From assembly GCA_003353945.1 (NCBI GenBank), contig PIVM01000025.1, positions 1 to 51,226 of the forward strand: a stretch of DNA of 51,226 nt. Reading direction: 5' to 3'. A program made the position numbers and the translations under genes. The stretch is from Gammaproteobacteria bacterium. GTDB taxonomy: Bacteria; Pseudomonadota; Gammaproteobacteria; Pseudomonadales; PIVM01. Shown here one piece after another: positions 34,556-43,295 of the stretch. Position 1 is the stretch's first letter; the number at the start of each line of letters is the position of its first letter. The notes under the pieces were generated by a model. It made no database searches. It was given only the letters and a program-made list of their open reading frames with translations, and was not told the DNA's origin.

Positions 34556-35005
34556 ATGAGCGACAAGAAACAGGTCCCGGCCATCGATGGCTGGTTTACC
34601 ATGGATACCGACAAACCACAGCTAATCGGCAGCCAATGCAGTGCTTGCGGCACCTACTACTTTCCCAAACAAAGCCGCTACTGCAAAAACCCCAGCTGCG
34701 ACAGCGAATCGTTTGAAGAAGTGCCGCTGAGCCGCACCGGCAAGGTTTGGTCCTATACCAATGCCTGCTACAAACCCCCCGAGCCCTTTGTGGCGGCAGA
34801 CCCTTTTGAACCCTATACCGTTGCTGCCGTACAGCTTGAAAAAGAACAGATGATCGTACTTGGACAAGTCGTCGAGGGCGTGACCCCAGATGACCTCACC
34901 GTTGGTGATGAGATGGAACTGGTGCTCGATCAGCTCTTTGAAGATGAAGACGATATTAAAATGACCTGGAAGTGGAAACCCATCCAGCAAGGCCGAGGAG
35001 AATAA
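34556..35005 (+). CDS. DUF35 (rubredoxin-like zinc ribbon/OB-fold) protein
   Basis: A 149-residue protein with an N-terminal zinc ribbon (C28-x2-C31 ... C43-x4-C48) and a C-terminal OB fold (PYTVAAVQLEKEQMIVLGQVVEG). DUF35 proteins pair with thiolase-fold lipid-transfer-type proteins; in steroid side-chain degradation a DUF35 protein and Ltp2 form a retro-aldolase that releases a short acyl-CoA. It is separated from the thiolase-fold gene by 3 bases, which supports a complex. The start ATG lies downstream of AGGAG. Confidence 0.88.
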   Translation: MSDKKQVPAIDGWFTMDTDKPQLIGSQCSACGTYYFPKQSRYCKNPSCDSESFEEVPLSRTGKVWSYTNACYKPPEPFVAADPFEPYTVAAVQLEKEQMIVLGQVVEGVTPDDLTVGDEMELVLDQLFEDEDDIKMTWKWKPIQQGRGE

Positions 35006-35008
35006 ACA

Positions 35009-36196
35009 ATGAGTCAAGAAATCGCTATCCTCGGAGTAGGAATGCACCCCTGGGGCAAATGGGGTCATAATTTTGTGGAATACGGTGTTAAAGCGGCCCG
35101 CGACGCACTGAAAGATTCCGGCGTTAGCTGGAAGGACATTCAGTACGTCTCAGGTGCTGCCACCATGCGCTGCGGCTATCCCGGCTATGTTGCTGGTGCC
35201 ACCTTCGCTCAGGCTCTGGGCTGGCAAGGTGCTGAAGTGAACACATCCTATGCTGCCTGCGCCTCTGGCTCACAAGCCCTGGCTGCGGCTCGATCAAAAA
35301 TTTTATCCGGTGCCTGTGACGTGGCATTAGTGGTTGGTGCTGATACCACACCCAAGGGCTTTCTGGCACCCGCAAAGGGTTATCGACCGGATGACCCTGA
35401 CTGGGTGCGCTTTTATCTAGGCATCACCAACCCCACGTATTTTGCGCTTTACGCACGTCGACGCATGGATGTTTATGGCGACACCCTGGATGATTTTGCC
35501 GCTGTTAAAGTGAAAAACGCCCAACACGGCAGCAATAATCCCAATGCACGCTATAAAAAACTGTTTAGCAAAGAAGACGTCGCAGCCTCGGCAATGGTTG
35601 CCGATCCACTACGCCTGATGGATGTTTGCGCCACCTCTGACGGAGGGGCTGCCATTATTGTATCCAGTGTCGAATATGCGAAAAAGATCGGCAAAGCAGA
35701 TGCACCCCGCGTTGCAGCCATCTCGACAGTCACGCCCACGTTTGCCAATGCCGTGGTGGAAATGCCGGATATTGCCACCGATTCAGCTGCGGCTGCGGAT
35801 GTCAATGAGCAGAGTTTCCGTTCCCTGTTGCCGGTCAAAGCCTACGAAGAGGCTGGCATCAGCCCAAGCGACATTGATCTTGCTGAAGTCTATGATTTAT
35901 CGACTGCATTGGAACTGGACTGGATTGAAGATTTGCAACTATGCCCACGTGGCGAAGCCGCTCAGCTTGTTCGCAACGGTGATACCACTGTTGGCGGACG
36001 CCTGCCGGTCAATCCTTCCGGCGGTCTGGCCTGCTTCGGTGAAGCGGTACCCGCCCAGGCATTGGCACAAATCTGCGAACTAACATGGCAACTACGCGGC
36101 ACCGCACAAGGACGGCAGGTGGAAGGGGCCAAAGTAGGGATCACAGCTAATCAAGGGCTGTTTGGTCATGGCTCATCGGTGATTGTGAAGCGCTGA
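35009..36196 (+). CDS. Thiolase-fold lipid-transfer protein (SCP-x/Ltp2 type)
   Basis: A 395-residue thiolase-superfamily protein: NTSYAACASGSQALAAARSKI at the nucleophile-elbow position, then VCATSDGGAAIIVSS and a C-terminal NPSGGLACFGEAVPA block. SCP-x-type thiolases and Ltp-type aldolases look alike at this level, so thiolysis and retro-aldol cleavage are both possible. The DUF35 partner just upstream favours the aldolase reading. GAGGAG precedes the ATG. It is the last gene of the unit, followed by a hairpin. Confidence 0.85.
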   Translation: MSQEIAILGVGMHPWGKWGHNFVEYGVKAARDALKDSGVSWKDIQYVSGAATMRCGYPGYVAGATFAQALGWQGAEVNTSYAACASGSQALAAARSKILSGACDVALVVGADTTPKGFLAPAKGYRPDDPDWVRFYLGITNPTYFALYARRRMDVYGDTLDDFAAVKVKNAQHGSNNPNARYKKLFSKEDVAASAMVADPLRLMDVCATSDGGAAIIVSSVEYAKKIGKADAPRVAAISTVTPTFANAVVEMPDIATDSAAAADVNEQSFRSLLPVKAYEEAGISPSDIDLAEVYDLSTALELDWIEDLQLCPRGEAAQLVRNGDTTVGGRLPVNPSGGLACFGEAVPAQALAQICELTWQLRGTAQGRQVEGAKVGITANQGLFGHGSSVIVKR

Positions 36197-36205
36197 TAAA
36201 ACACC

Positions 36206-36242
36206 TTGGGGCCTCAAAACACTTAGTTTTTGTGGCCCTAAG
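36206..36242 (+). terminator. Terminator-like hairpin after the thiolase-fold gene
   Basis: GGGGCC (36208-36213) with GGCCCT (36234-36239), and inner CAAAA/TTTTG pairing, 9 bases after the stop. The T-run lies within the stem, not after it. It is the same hairpin type as at 15032 and 27951. Confidence 0.55.
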
Positions 36243-36490
36243 ATTATCTGTCACATCATCGTTTCCATATGATGCAAGGAGTTTTGAACCCATACTCAAT
36301 AATAGAAAAAAATGGTAGCAGAAGATAATACGGGCGTTTATGCTTCTTCTCAATGCGCCGCCAGCATGACTGCATTTAAAATCTTGCTAGCAGCAAGCCT
36401 ATTAATAAACGGCTTTAATGGCAGGTATCATCAACATATTGCAAAGCATAACTGCCAATAGAACAACATCAAGTTGGATAAGGAGAATTA

Positions 36491-38818
36491 ATGCTGACTT
36501 ATGTACAACTTTTTTCTGTAGTCATCTTATTCATCACTTCTCTTTATTTGACAATTTCATGCCGAAGAGTAATAAACAAGTTTAGTATTGGTTATTTCTT
36601 TTTCGACTACCTACCAATTAGCCTCTTTGCTTTTATTACCGCCCTTTTTCTTGGATCAGACTATTTTACAGGTCAGGGAATTGACAAATCAGTTATTTAT
36701 CATCTTCGTTTTGGACTAAAAGGGGCAGGATTTAGAGAATACTGGCTATTAATACTAAGCGTTGCACTAGGTTTTTCCATCGCTTTTATGATCCCGACCA
36801 TCATTAAGATCCAGCTAAACAAAAAGATAACATCTTCGAATCCAGCAAAATGGCAAAACGCACTTGCCATTGCTCTCTTCATAACATCACTCGCCGCACA
36901 CCCAGCAACGGCAAATCTCATTGAATTGACACGCTTTGCTGATCGGGATGATTTTCATAATTATTATCTAGAACCCAAGATATTAAAAAGCAATACCGAA
37001 AAGAGAAATATTATTTTTATTTATGCAGAATCGATCGAGAGAACTTATTTTGATGAATCAATTTTTCCAGGCCTGATTACTGAACTTCGAAAACTAGAAA
37101 AAAATAGCACTCACTTTACAGATATTAGGGAGATGGAAAGCACGAATTGGACGATTGCAGGTATGACTGCCACCCAGTGCGGAGTACCGCTATTTTTCCC
37201 CTTTGATAGTGGCTTAACTAGATCAGTGAAAGGAGCAAGTGGATTTTTAGGAGGAGCAACTTGTTTAGGTGATTTACTAGAAAAAGAAAATTACACCCTT
37301 AGTTACATGGGCGGATCATCCCTTAAGTTTGCTGCCAAAGGAAATTTCTATAAAAGCCACGGCTTCGAGGAAGTATTGGGTAAAGAAGATTTAGTTAACC
37401 TGCTCGATGACCCCGAATATGTAAGGGACTGGGGACTTTACGATGACTCTCTATTCGATATCGTATTTGATGAACACGAGAAACTCTCTCGAAAAAGCGC
37501 TGAAACAAATCAACCTTTCGCCCTTTTCACATTGACACTCGATACTCATCCGCCCTTCGGACACCAATCAAAACGTTGTAGTGAAAACGGAATCTCTTAT
37601 TCTTACAGTTCTGAACCCATTTTGAATGCTGTTCACTGTACTGATTATTTGATTGGTGAATTTGTTAAGAAAATTCACTCCTCTCAATTCGGGGCCAATA
37701 CCTTAATCGTGATTGCTTCTGATCATCTTACCCCCGAAGTAGCTGTGTTTGACGAACTGAAACTGGGGAATCGCAAAAATATGTTTATGATTGTTGATCC
37801 CCTAAAAATACAACCCATAGACGTCTCTTCTGCCGGCTCTGTTTTCGATATAGGACCAACATTGCTAGGTTACTTGGGATACGATGCGCAACTCGGTTTA
37901 GGTAGAAATTTGCTGGGCATGCAAGATTCTCTTGTCAGTTTGATGCCAACTTTTAATGATGCTTTGCTCGGGTGGCAAAAATCGGTTTGGGATTTGTGGC
38001 AATACCCAACAATAGATACTGACATTACTTTTAATTTGGAGAACAAAACAGCTCTTATTGGAAACCAAGAATTTACATATCCTCTACTCATTAAATATGA
38101 CGATTCTTATGCAACAACCATTTTGCTTGATTTGAATAGACAAAAATTATGGCAAGATTTGAAAAAACTGAATATTGATGATGCTTTTGTATGGATTGAT
38201 TCCTGCAAAACCATGGAAGACGCACTAAATTCAAAAGCTGTGCTACAGGGTAAAATATGCTTTGCTCATGGAAAGCTTGGCAATCAATCAATCAATATCT
38301 CTGAAATAGAGCCCTCAACTGCTATTTCTTTCACTGATATTCGCCAGGTTGCAGAAAGTGAAGCTAACGATCGCTCGATTTACATTAGTCGAGCATACCC
38401 ACCGGTACATCCAGAACAGAAAATGAGATATGACTCAACTGCGCTTGTATTTAATGGTTGGGCTAGAACACAGACACAGTCTTTGTCCCGCTGGAATGAT
38501 GGAAAAATCTCAGATATTGTGTTTTTAGTTCGCGATGGAGATCAATTTGACGGCATCCTTAATTTGAATTTTGGTACTTACAATGTCCAGCAAATTGCTG
38601 TCTTATTAAACGGAGTTATGCTTGGATCAATGGAAAAAAATAATCGAAATGCCCAAGTTAGCTTGAAATTTGATCCATCCATCTTAAAAACCTACAACTC
38701 AGATGATTTAGATACTCCCCCGTTTAATACCTTACGTTTTTATCTTCCAACCGCAAAAAAGGAAAAGGAAAATGGTAGAGAATTTGCCATTGATCTAAAG
38801 TCCGTAACGTTTTTGTAG
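36491..38818 (+). CDS. opgB: OpgB/MdoB-like phosphoglycerol transferase
   Basis: A 775-residue membrane sulfatase-superfamily protein, close in length to E. coli OpgB (763). It has about four N-terminal membrane segments, then a periplasmic alkaline-phosphatase-fold domain. Blocks IFIYAESIERTYFDESIFPGL, TNWTIAGMTATQCGVPL, GATCLGDLLEKE, GNFYKSHGFEEVLG and ASDHLTPEVA follow the OpgB order; the Thr in NWTIAGM is in catalytic-nucleophile position. It would transfer phosphoglycerol from phosphatidylglycerol to osmoregulated periplasmic glucans. AAGGAG precedes the ATG. The gene is visibly richer in A+T than its neighbours, a hint of separate acquisition. Confidence 0.83.
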   Translation: MLTYVQLFSVVILFITSLYLTISCRRVINKFSIGYFFFDYLPISLFAFITALFLGSDYFTGQGIDKSVIYHLRFGLKGAGFREYWLLILSVALGFSIAFMIPTIIKIQLNKKITSSNPAKWQNALAIALFITSLAAHPATANLIELTRFADRDDFHNYYLEPKILKSNTEKRNIIFIYAESIERTYFDESIFPGLITELRKLEKNSTHFTDIREMESTNWTIAGMTATQCGVPLFFPFDSGLTRSVKGASGFLGGATCLGDLLEKENYTLSYMGGSSLKFAAKGNFYKSHGFEEVLGKEDLVNLLDDPEYVRDWGLYDDSLFDIVFDEHEKLSRKSAETNQPFALFTLTLDTHPPFGHQSKRCSENGISYSYSSEPILNAVHCTDYLIGEFVKKIHSSQFGANTLIVIASDHLTPEVAVFDELKLGNRKNMFMIVDPLKIQPIDVSSAGSVFDIGPTLLGYLGYDAQLGLGRNLLGMQDSLVSLMPTFNDALLGWQKSVWDLWQYPTIDTDITFNLENKTALIGNQEFTYPLLIKYDDSYATTILLDLNRQKLWQDLKKLNIDDAFVWIDSCKTMEDALNSKAVLQGKICFAHGKLGNQSINISEIEPSTAISFTDIRQVAESEANDRSIYISRAYPPVHPEQKMRYDSTALVFNGWARTQTQSLSRWNDGKISDIVFLVRDGDQFDGILNLNFGTYNVQQIAVLLNGVMLGSMEKNNRNAQVSLKFDPSILKTYNSDDLDTPPFNTLRFYLPTAKKEKENGREFAIDLKSVTFL

Positions 38819-38917
38819 TTGCTCTTGTTTTTCAATGTGCACCTGCGCAACTCATAGACCAGAATTCTTTGTTTTCTCACGCCATCCATTGCCGTAATAT
38901 CTATCTCTCGGCAACAC

Positions 38918-40138
38918 CTAACAAGCAATACTTTCCAATGCGTCCAAATCCTGCATTGCAGTAGATAGCTTCGAAATATTGGCAGTGGTAATTTCATCAC
39001 CATAATTTTGTGGTGGCGTAATCAACCAGCCAATCACCAAACCCCAAATGGCCGTTTGGCGATAAAGCAACCAGGCTTCTTCTTCAGTAGGCCCATTCCT
39101 AACACCCTTCTCAAGTAGCGTCTCTCTGTAGAGATTCAGCAACTCTTTTTCATGGGCACGACGCGTTTGCACATCCAGCCCCGTAATCATGAGATAGGTA
39201 ATATCGTGACACCAAGGGCCTTTGACCATCAATTGCCAATCCAGCATGCCTGCCTTGCCGTCAGGCAGAACGTATGTATTACCAATATGAGTATCACCGT
39301 GCAACAGGGTCATCGGTTGTTGATAAATGGTTTGCTGCGATTTCCACAATCCAGCCCACAGCTCATCCAGACTACGATTCAATGGTGCCAATAACGCCTG
39401 TTTGAAACAATTTTTTGCCACTTGGTCGCGAATAAGATGCAAGCCAATCGCATTAAACACAGGATACATCCCTCCCTGCATTGTAGTCGGCAGCCAATTC
39501 AAATCCGTCTCAAATCGCGGACTTTCCCAATATGCAGCATGCAATCCCGCCAAATTGATAATGAGATTCTTCATTTCTTGCAGTGAAACACCGGTAATCG
39601 CATTGGGAAATCGCGCTGAACGCAAAGCAAGATCTTCCATAAAGATACCGAACTGGCCGTTATTTTCGTCAATCACACTGGCGAAGGACAGCGGCGCCTC
39701 AAGCTCAACTTCATAGCGAATACTACGATAAAAATTGACTTCGTTCGCGTACATAGCCTCCGGCGCATGGGGAAAAAAACGCTGGTAGATATTAATTAGG
39801 CTGAAAATACCTGGGCTGGATACACGGCCCAATATTGGAATTTTATCCAACAGACTAACAAACCGGGCCAAAGCAATAATCATCGGCAAGCCAAAACGAA
39901 ACACCGGATGCAAAAAAATGGTTTTCAACATCATACGTTCAGGCAAATCACCTCTCTTTCCATCAACATAGGATAAAGAAAGGCTGACCCGGTCGGCTGT
40001 TGAGGCAAGTCCATCACCACACTGCGCATGATCGAGCACAGTAATCCCGTCTACGACAACACCCGGTGTACGCTCGCTGAGTATTTTCGTTAACAAATCT
40101 ACCGATATCTCATCAATACGTGCCGGAAAAACTGACAT
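38918..40138 (-). CDS. Aminoglycoside phosphotransferase-fold (APH/EcKL-like) kinase
   Basis: A 406-residue protein with the APH active-site block LLHGDTHIGNTYVLPDGK (catalytic HGD...N) followed by MLDWQLMVKGPWCHDI (metal-binding Asp). The N-terminal kinase lobe has VSLSLSYVDGKRGDLPERMMLKT. Proteins like this in acyl-CoA/steroid catabolic clusters are often annotated as phosphotransferases, and relatives phosphorylate ecdysteroids or other alcohols. Antibiotic resistance is not implied. GGGGG precedes the ATG. It is divergent from the flavoprotein gene, sharing an operator-like palindrome. Confidence 0.8.
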   Translation of the reverse strand: MSVFPARIDEISVDLLTKILSERTPGVVVDGITVLDHAQCGDGLASTADRVSLSLSYVDGKRGDLPERMMLKTIFLHPVFRFGLPMIIALARFVSLLDKIPILGRVSSPGIFSLINIYQRFFPHAPEAMYANEVNFYRSIRYEVELEAPLSFASVIDENNGQFGIFMEDLALRSARFPNAITGVSLQEMKNLIINLAGLHAAYWESPRFETDLNWLPTTMQGGMYPVFNAIGLHLIRDQVAKNCFKQALLAPLNRSLDELWAGLWKSQQTIYQQPMTLLHGDTHIGNTYVLPDGKAGMLDWQLMVKGPWCHDITYLMITGLDVQTRRAHEKELLNLYRETLLEKGVRNGPTEEEAWLLYRQTAIWGLVIGWLITPPQNYGDEITTANISKLSTAMQDLDALESIAC

Positions 40139-40502
40139 CTTATAACCCCCTTTTGAATAGCAGTTCCTTACTCACACAGTCATTACCATCGAAAATATCA
40201 TTGTGCATACCGCATTACATTTAGTCAATCTTCTTGACTACTATAACAGTTAACCATAACCTCTCAGCAAGACAATCATTTTGATGCAACAGAACTGAGC
40301 GAAATAGCGGGTCTCAACCACCCATCGCTCAGCATTTTTTGATCTTGATCTTAGAAAATTACGGCCAACACGCTTAGTATCAATTCGGATTTATCTGCCG
40401 TTTCGATTACAACCATGATTGCAACATCAGTTACATCCATCAGCAGAGCAAGAACAGCACTTAAACTTGCAGGCAGCCAAAGAATCTTATAGGAGCATTA
40501 CC
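40139..40502. other. Divergent regulatory region of the APH kinase and flavoprotein genes
   Basis: No gene. It contains the 19-bp palindrome at 40222 within candidate promoters of both directions, and a ribosome site (GGAG) just before the flavoprotein ATG at 40503. An open frame from 40419 merges with the flavoprotein frame but lacks a ribosome site. Confidence 0.55.
40222..40240. promoter_or_regulatory. Candidate MarR operator, copy 1
   Basis: TAGTCAATCTTCTTGACTA has perfect 7-bp arms around 5 bases. It lies between TTACAT (40215-40220) and TACTAT (40238-40243), a rightward -35/-10 pair with a 17-base spacer. Its TTGACT arm could be a leftward -35 for the APH gene, with CACAAT 17 bases on. 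A near-identical site is at 43157. Confidence 0.6.
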
Positions 40503-42170
40503 ATGTTGACCCCCACCCACCCCCAATGGCATTCCACTGCAGATGCAGCCCTTCAGGTTGACAATGCCGATGATCTTAGCTGGCAGGACGAGGCCGATGT
40601 CGTCGTCGTTGGATTTGGCGGTGCCGGCGTCAGTGCAGCCATTGAGGCGGCCGATTGCGGTGCATCGGTGATTGCCGTTGACCGCTTCCATGGGGGAGGC
40701 GCCACGGCCATCAGCGGTGGTGTCTGCTATATGGGCGGCGGCACCAAGCAACAGCAACAGGCAGGATACGATGACACGCCCGATGAGATGTATCGCTATC
40801 TGCAAATGGAAACAGAAGGTATTGTGGAAGACGAAACATTGCACCGTTTTTGTGATACCAGCTCGGAAATGCAGCGCTGGCTGGAAGAAAACGGTATCCA
40901 ATTTAACGGAACCATGTCTCCGGTTAAAACGTCCTATCCGGGTAAAGGTTATTTCCTTTACTTTTCCGGCAATGAACCCGTACCAGAATATGCTGAAAAA
41001 GCCAAACCGGCCCCTCGTGGACATCGCGCCGTTGGCTCTGGCATGTCGGGAAAACCGTTTTATGAGCCATTGAAGAAATCTGCCCTGGCAAAAGGTATTA
41101 AGCTAAAAGCACAAAGCAGAGGAAAACGACTGGTTCTGGATAAGGAAGGAGCCGTCATCGGTTTGGAAATCATCCATTTCCCTCCTGAACTCAATATCAC
41201 ACGCCTGCATAAGATCTGCTCAGTCATTGCCACAAATTCGCGTCTGTTCGCTCCCTGGCTTGCCCGATTTCTTTCCAGAAAAATGGATCAAATGGAAAAC
41301 AGTGCGGGTGTAAGGCGAGAGTTTATTCGTGCCCGCAAAGGCGTCATTCTTGCGACAGGTGGATTTATACAAAACAAAGGAATGGTTAACAGTTACGCCC
41401 CTAAATATAATGCAGGTATGCCTTTGGGCGACACGGCCTGTGATGGCAGCGGCATTCGCCTGGGTCAGACGGCCGGGGGTGCTGTCGCACATATGGATCA
41501 GGTTTCAGCCTGGCGCTTTATTAATCCACCACTGGAATGGGCAAAAGGCATCGTGGTGAATGATGAAGGCGAGAGATACTGTAACGAACAGGTTTATGGT
41601 GCCAAACTCGGTTACCACATGGTGCAGGAAAACAACGGCCGAGCCAGAGTCATCATCGACACTAAACAAATGAGCGCCGCGTTAAAATACTGCTTGTCTG
41701 GGAAGGTTTGGTATTTCCAGGCGCTACCCGCTGTAGCAACCATGCTACTGAACAGGAAAAAAGGACAAACGCCAGAAGAACTGGCGCGCAAATGCGGCAT
41801 GCCCGAGACCAAGCTGAAAGCTACGATTGAGAATTACAATCTCGCCGCCACTGGGCAACAAGCTGATCCTCTGGGCAAAGCTGATGACTTTTTAGAACCG
41901 CTCAATTCAGGACCTTATTACGCGCTGGATGTATCGCTTGACAGTCTTACCCTGCCTTGCGCAGTCATCACATTTGGCGGACTCGTACTTGAGGAAACAA
42001 CCGGTCTGGTTAAAAACGAGTCGGGGCAACCCATTCGCGGTTTATACGCTGCCGGACGCACCGCTGTCGGTCTTGCCTCCCACTTTTATGTCAGTGGCCT
42101 GTCAATTGCTGATTGTGTTTTCTCAGGTCGACGCGCCGCCCATCACTGTGCGAGCAGTACAACAAACTGA
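40503..42170 (+). CDS. FAD-dependent dehydrogenase, 3-ketosteroid dehydrogenase/fumarate reductase family
   Basis: A 555-residue flavoprotein. The FAD-binding motif is VVVVGFGGAGVSAAIEA with a glycine-rich GGGATAISGGVCYMGGG. The C-terminal block YAAGRTAVGLASHFYVSGLSIADCVFSGRRA resembles 3-oxo-5-alpha-steroid 4-dehydrogenase-type enzymes more than fumarate reductase. The ATG at 40503 has GGAG 8 bases upstream. It probably oxidises a ketosteroid-like or other cyclic enone; the exact substrate is unproven. The context (MarR gene, hydrolase, porin; thiolase-fold and acyl-CoA dehydrogenase genes 4-9 kb away) fits catabolism of steroids or terpenoids. Confidence 0.8.
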   Translation: MLTPTHPQWHSTADAALQVDNADDLSWQDEADVVVVGFGGAGVSAAIEAADCGASVIAVDRFHGGGATAISGGVCYMGGGTKQQQQAGYDDTPDEMYRYLQMETEGIVEDETLHRFCDTSSEMQRWLEENGIQFNGTMSPVKTSYPGKGYFLYFSGNEPVPEYAEKAKPAPRGHRAVGSGMSGKPFYEPLKKSALAKGIKLKAQSRGKRLVLDKEGAVIGLEIIHFPPELNITRLHKICSVIATNSRLFAPWLARFLSRKMDQMENSAGVRREFIRARKGVILATGGFIQNKGMVNSYAPKYNAGMPLGDTACDGSGIRLGQTAGGAVAHMDQVSAWRFINPPLEWAKGIVVNDEGERYCNEQVYGAKLGYHMVQENNGRARVIIDTKQMSAALKYCLSGKVWYFQALPAVATMLLNRKKGQTPEELARKCGMPETKLKATIENYNLAATGQQADPLGKADDFLEPLNSGPYYALDVSLDSLTLPCAVITFGGLVLEETTGLVKNESGQPIRGLYAAGRTAVGLASHFYVSGLSIADCVFSGRRAAHHCASSTTN

Positions 42171-42450
42171 CACCGTTCTGGCTTTGCTCTCTACACGTCA
42201 AGGGCGGTTACACTGATTGAGGCATTTGTAGGGTGCGCCATGCGCACCTAATCCATTGATTCTTGGCTATATAGCCTGATACCGGTCACCTTTTTTCCAA
42301 GCGGATTTCTATAAGACGAGTTACCCACAATCAGAATTGCCGTTACAACATACCTTATTGAGCAATTTGTCATTTTTATTGTTATGCTTTTGCTGATCTA
42401 TGCTAAATCCTAGAGTTCAGCTCTACCCTTGGAGAATCGTACTAAGCATT
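42171..42450. other. Intergenic region with repeat copy 2
   Basis: Holds a copy of the GGTGCGC-CAT-GCGCACC repeat family starting at 42228 and the upstream region of the marR gene. Nothing else is seen. Confidence 0.5.
42228..42350. repeat. Dispersed intergenic repeat, copy 2
   Basis: GTAGGGTGCGCCATGCGCACC at 42228-42248, the same core as copies 1 and 3, followed by a related tail (CATTGATTCTTGG, CCTGATACCGGTCACC, a TTTTTTCC stretch, ATCAGAATTGCCG). The end is approximate. Confidence 0.6.
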
Positions 42451-42948
42451 ATGAGCAAAACAAGCACCAACAAAATCGACAATAAAAAAGCAAATCTGAC
42501 GCTACAAGATCTGGACAGCTATCGTAAAAACAATATCGGCCAGTCGCTTCTGGAGGTCGCCAGAGATTTTCAAAAAAATGCTCTGACCGAGTATACGAAA
42601 GCAGGCCATTCACATTTACAAATATCCCACCAGGCCATTCTCACTCACTTGAGCCTATCCGGCTCGCGGCTGACAGAACTGGCCCAACGCGCCTCAATGA
42701 CTAAACAGGCCATGGGACAACTGATTGATGAGGTCGAACGACTGGGTTATGTAAAACGCATGCCAGACCCTACCGATGGCAGAGCCAAAATTGTCTGTTT
42801 TACCGATCAGGGACGCACACTGATTAAGTCAGGTACAGAAATTGGCGATACTATCCAGGAAAAATATTCTGCACTGATCGGCGAAAAAAAAATGCATCGC
42901 CTGCGCGACTTGCTTGAAGAACTTCACGAGCAAATCCGCAAACAATAG
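42451..42948 (+). CDS. MarR-family transcriptional regulator
   Basis: A 165-residue MarR regulator with a winged helix (about residues 50-120: LTELAQRASMTKQAMGQLIDEVERLGYVKRMPDPTDGRAK contains the recognition helix and the DxxDGR wing). It normally dimerises and represses genes until a small aromatic or acyl ligand binds. The ATG at 42451 is chosen for fit to family length; GGAG lies too far upstream to be ideal, so the start is uncertain. It sits between the flavoprotein and the hydrolase, each preceded by the same 19-bp palindrome, its likely target. Confidence 0.83.
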   Translation: MSKTSTNKIDNKKANLTLQDLDSYRKNNIGQSLLEVARDFQKNALTEYTKAGHSHLQISHQAILTHLSLSGSRLTELAQRASMTKQAMGQLIDEVERLGYVKRMPDPTDGRAKIVCFTDQGRTLIKSGTEIGDTIQEKYSALIGEKKMHRLRDLLEELHEQIRKQ

Positions 42949-42997
42949 CCCTGAGACTTATGCAGCCCCATCACTCCTAATTCAAAATAGACACTTA

Positions 42998-43150
42998 TAG
43001 GGTGCGCCATGCGCACCAAAGCCGTTAAAAATATACGCTTAATGGTGCGCGGGGCACACCCTACGTTGAAGCTAATCCCTTGATTTTACGTTATACGCAA
43101 TGATACCCATCAGCTTTTTTTCATGCAGATCTCCCACCATTAGAATGACT
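42998..43150. repeat. Dispersed intergenic repeat, copy 3, with inverted partner
   Basis: TAGGGTGCGCCATGCGCACC at 42998-43017, followed at 43044-43064 by an inverted, slightly changed copy, so the pair can form a large hairpin. The tail (TTGATTTTACGTTAT, ATGATACCCATCAG, TTTTTTTCATGC, CATTAGAATGAC) matches copy 1 best. The remaining 43151-43295 holds the second palindromic operator. Confidence 0.6.
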
Positions 43151-43156
43151 GAGATA

Positions 43157-43175
43157 TAGTCAGGATACTTGACAA
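43157..43175. promoter_or_regulatory. Candidate MarR operator, copy 2
   Basis: TAGTCAGGATACTTGACAA has the same TAGTCA-N6-TTGAC arms and spacing as the site at 40222. Its right arm is a consensus -35 TTGACA (43169-43174), with CAGTAT 17 bases downstream as a possible -10, so a bound repressor would cover the promoter of the CocE-like gene. Confidence 0.55.
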
Positions 43176-43295
43176 TTAATCAGGCCGCGTCCAGTATGAA
43201 CGGCTCTGTTTTACGCTGTCTGGCAATACAAGCAGCGACCAAGATAAGAAGATCCGTTTTTCAGCAACCCGCCACTCGAACAAAGGAGTATTCCT

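Noticed and set aside
38918-40138. Antibiotic-resistance aminoglycoside phosphotransferase
   Set aside because: Only the kinase fold is shared; length, N-terminal lobe and catabolic context fit metabolic APH-fold kinases.
40339-40352. FNR-like sequence TTGATCTTGATCTT
   Set aside because: Only the left half matches TTGAT-N4-ATCAA well; the right half lacks the final AA, and no anaerobic gene follows directly.
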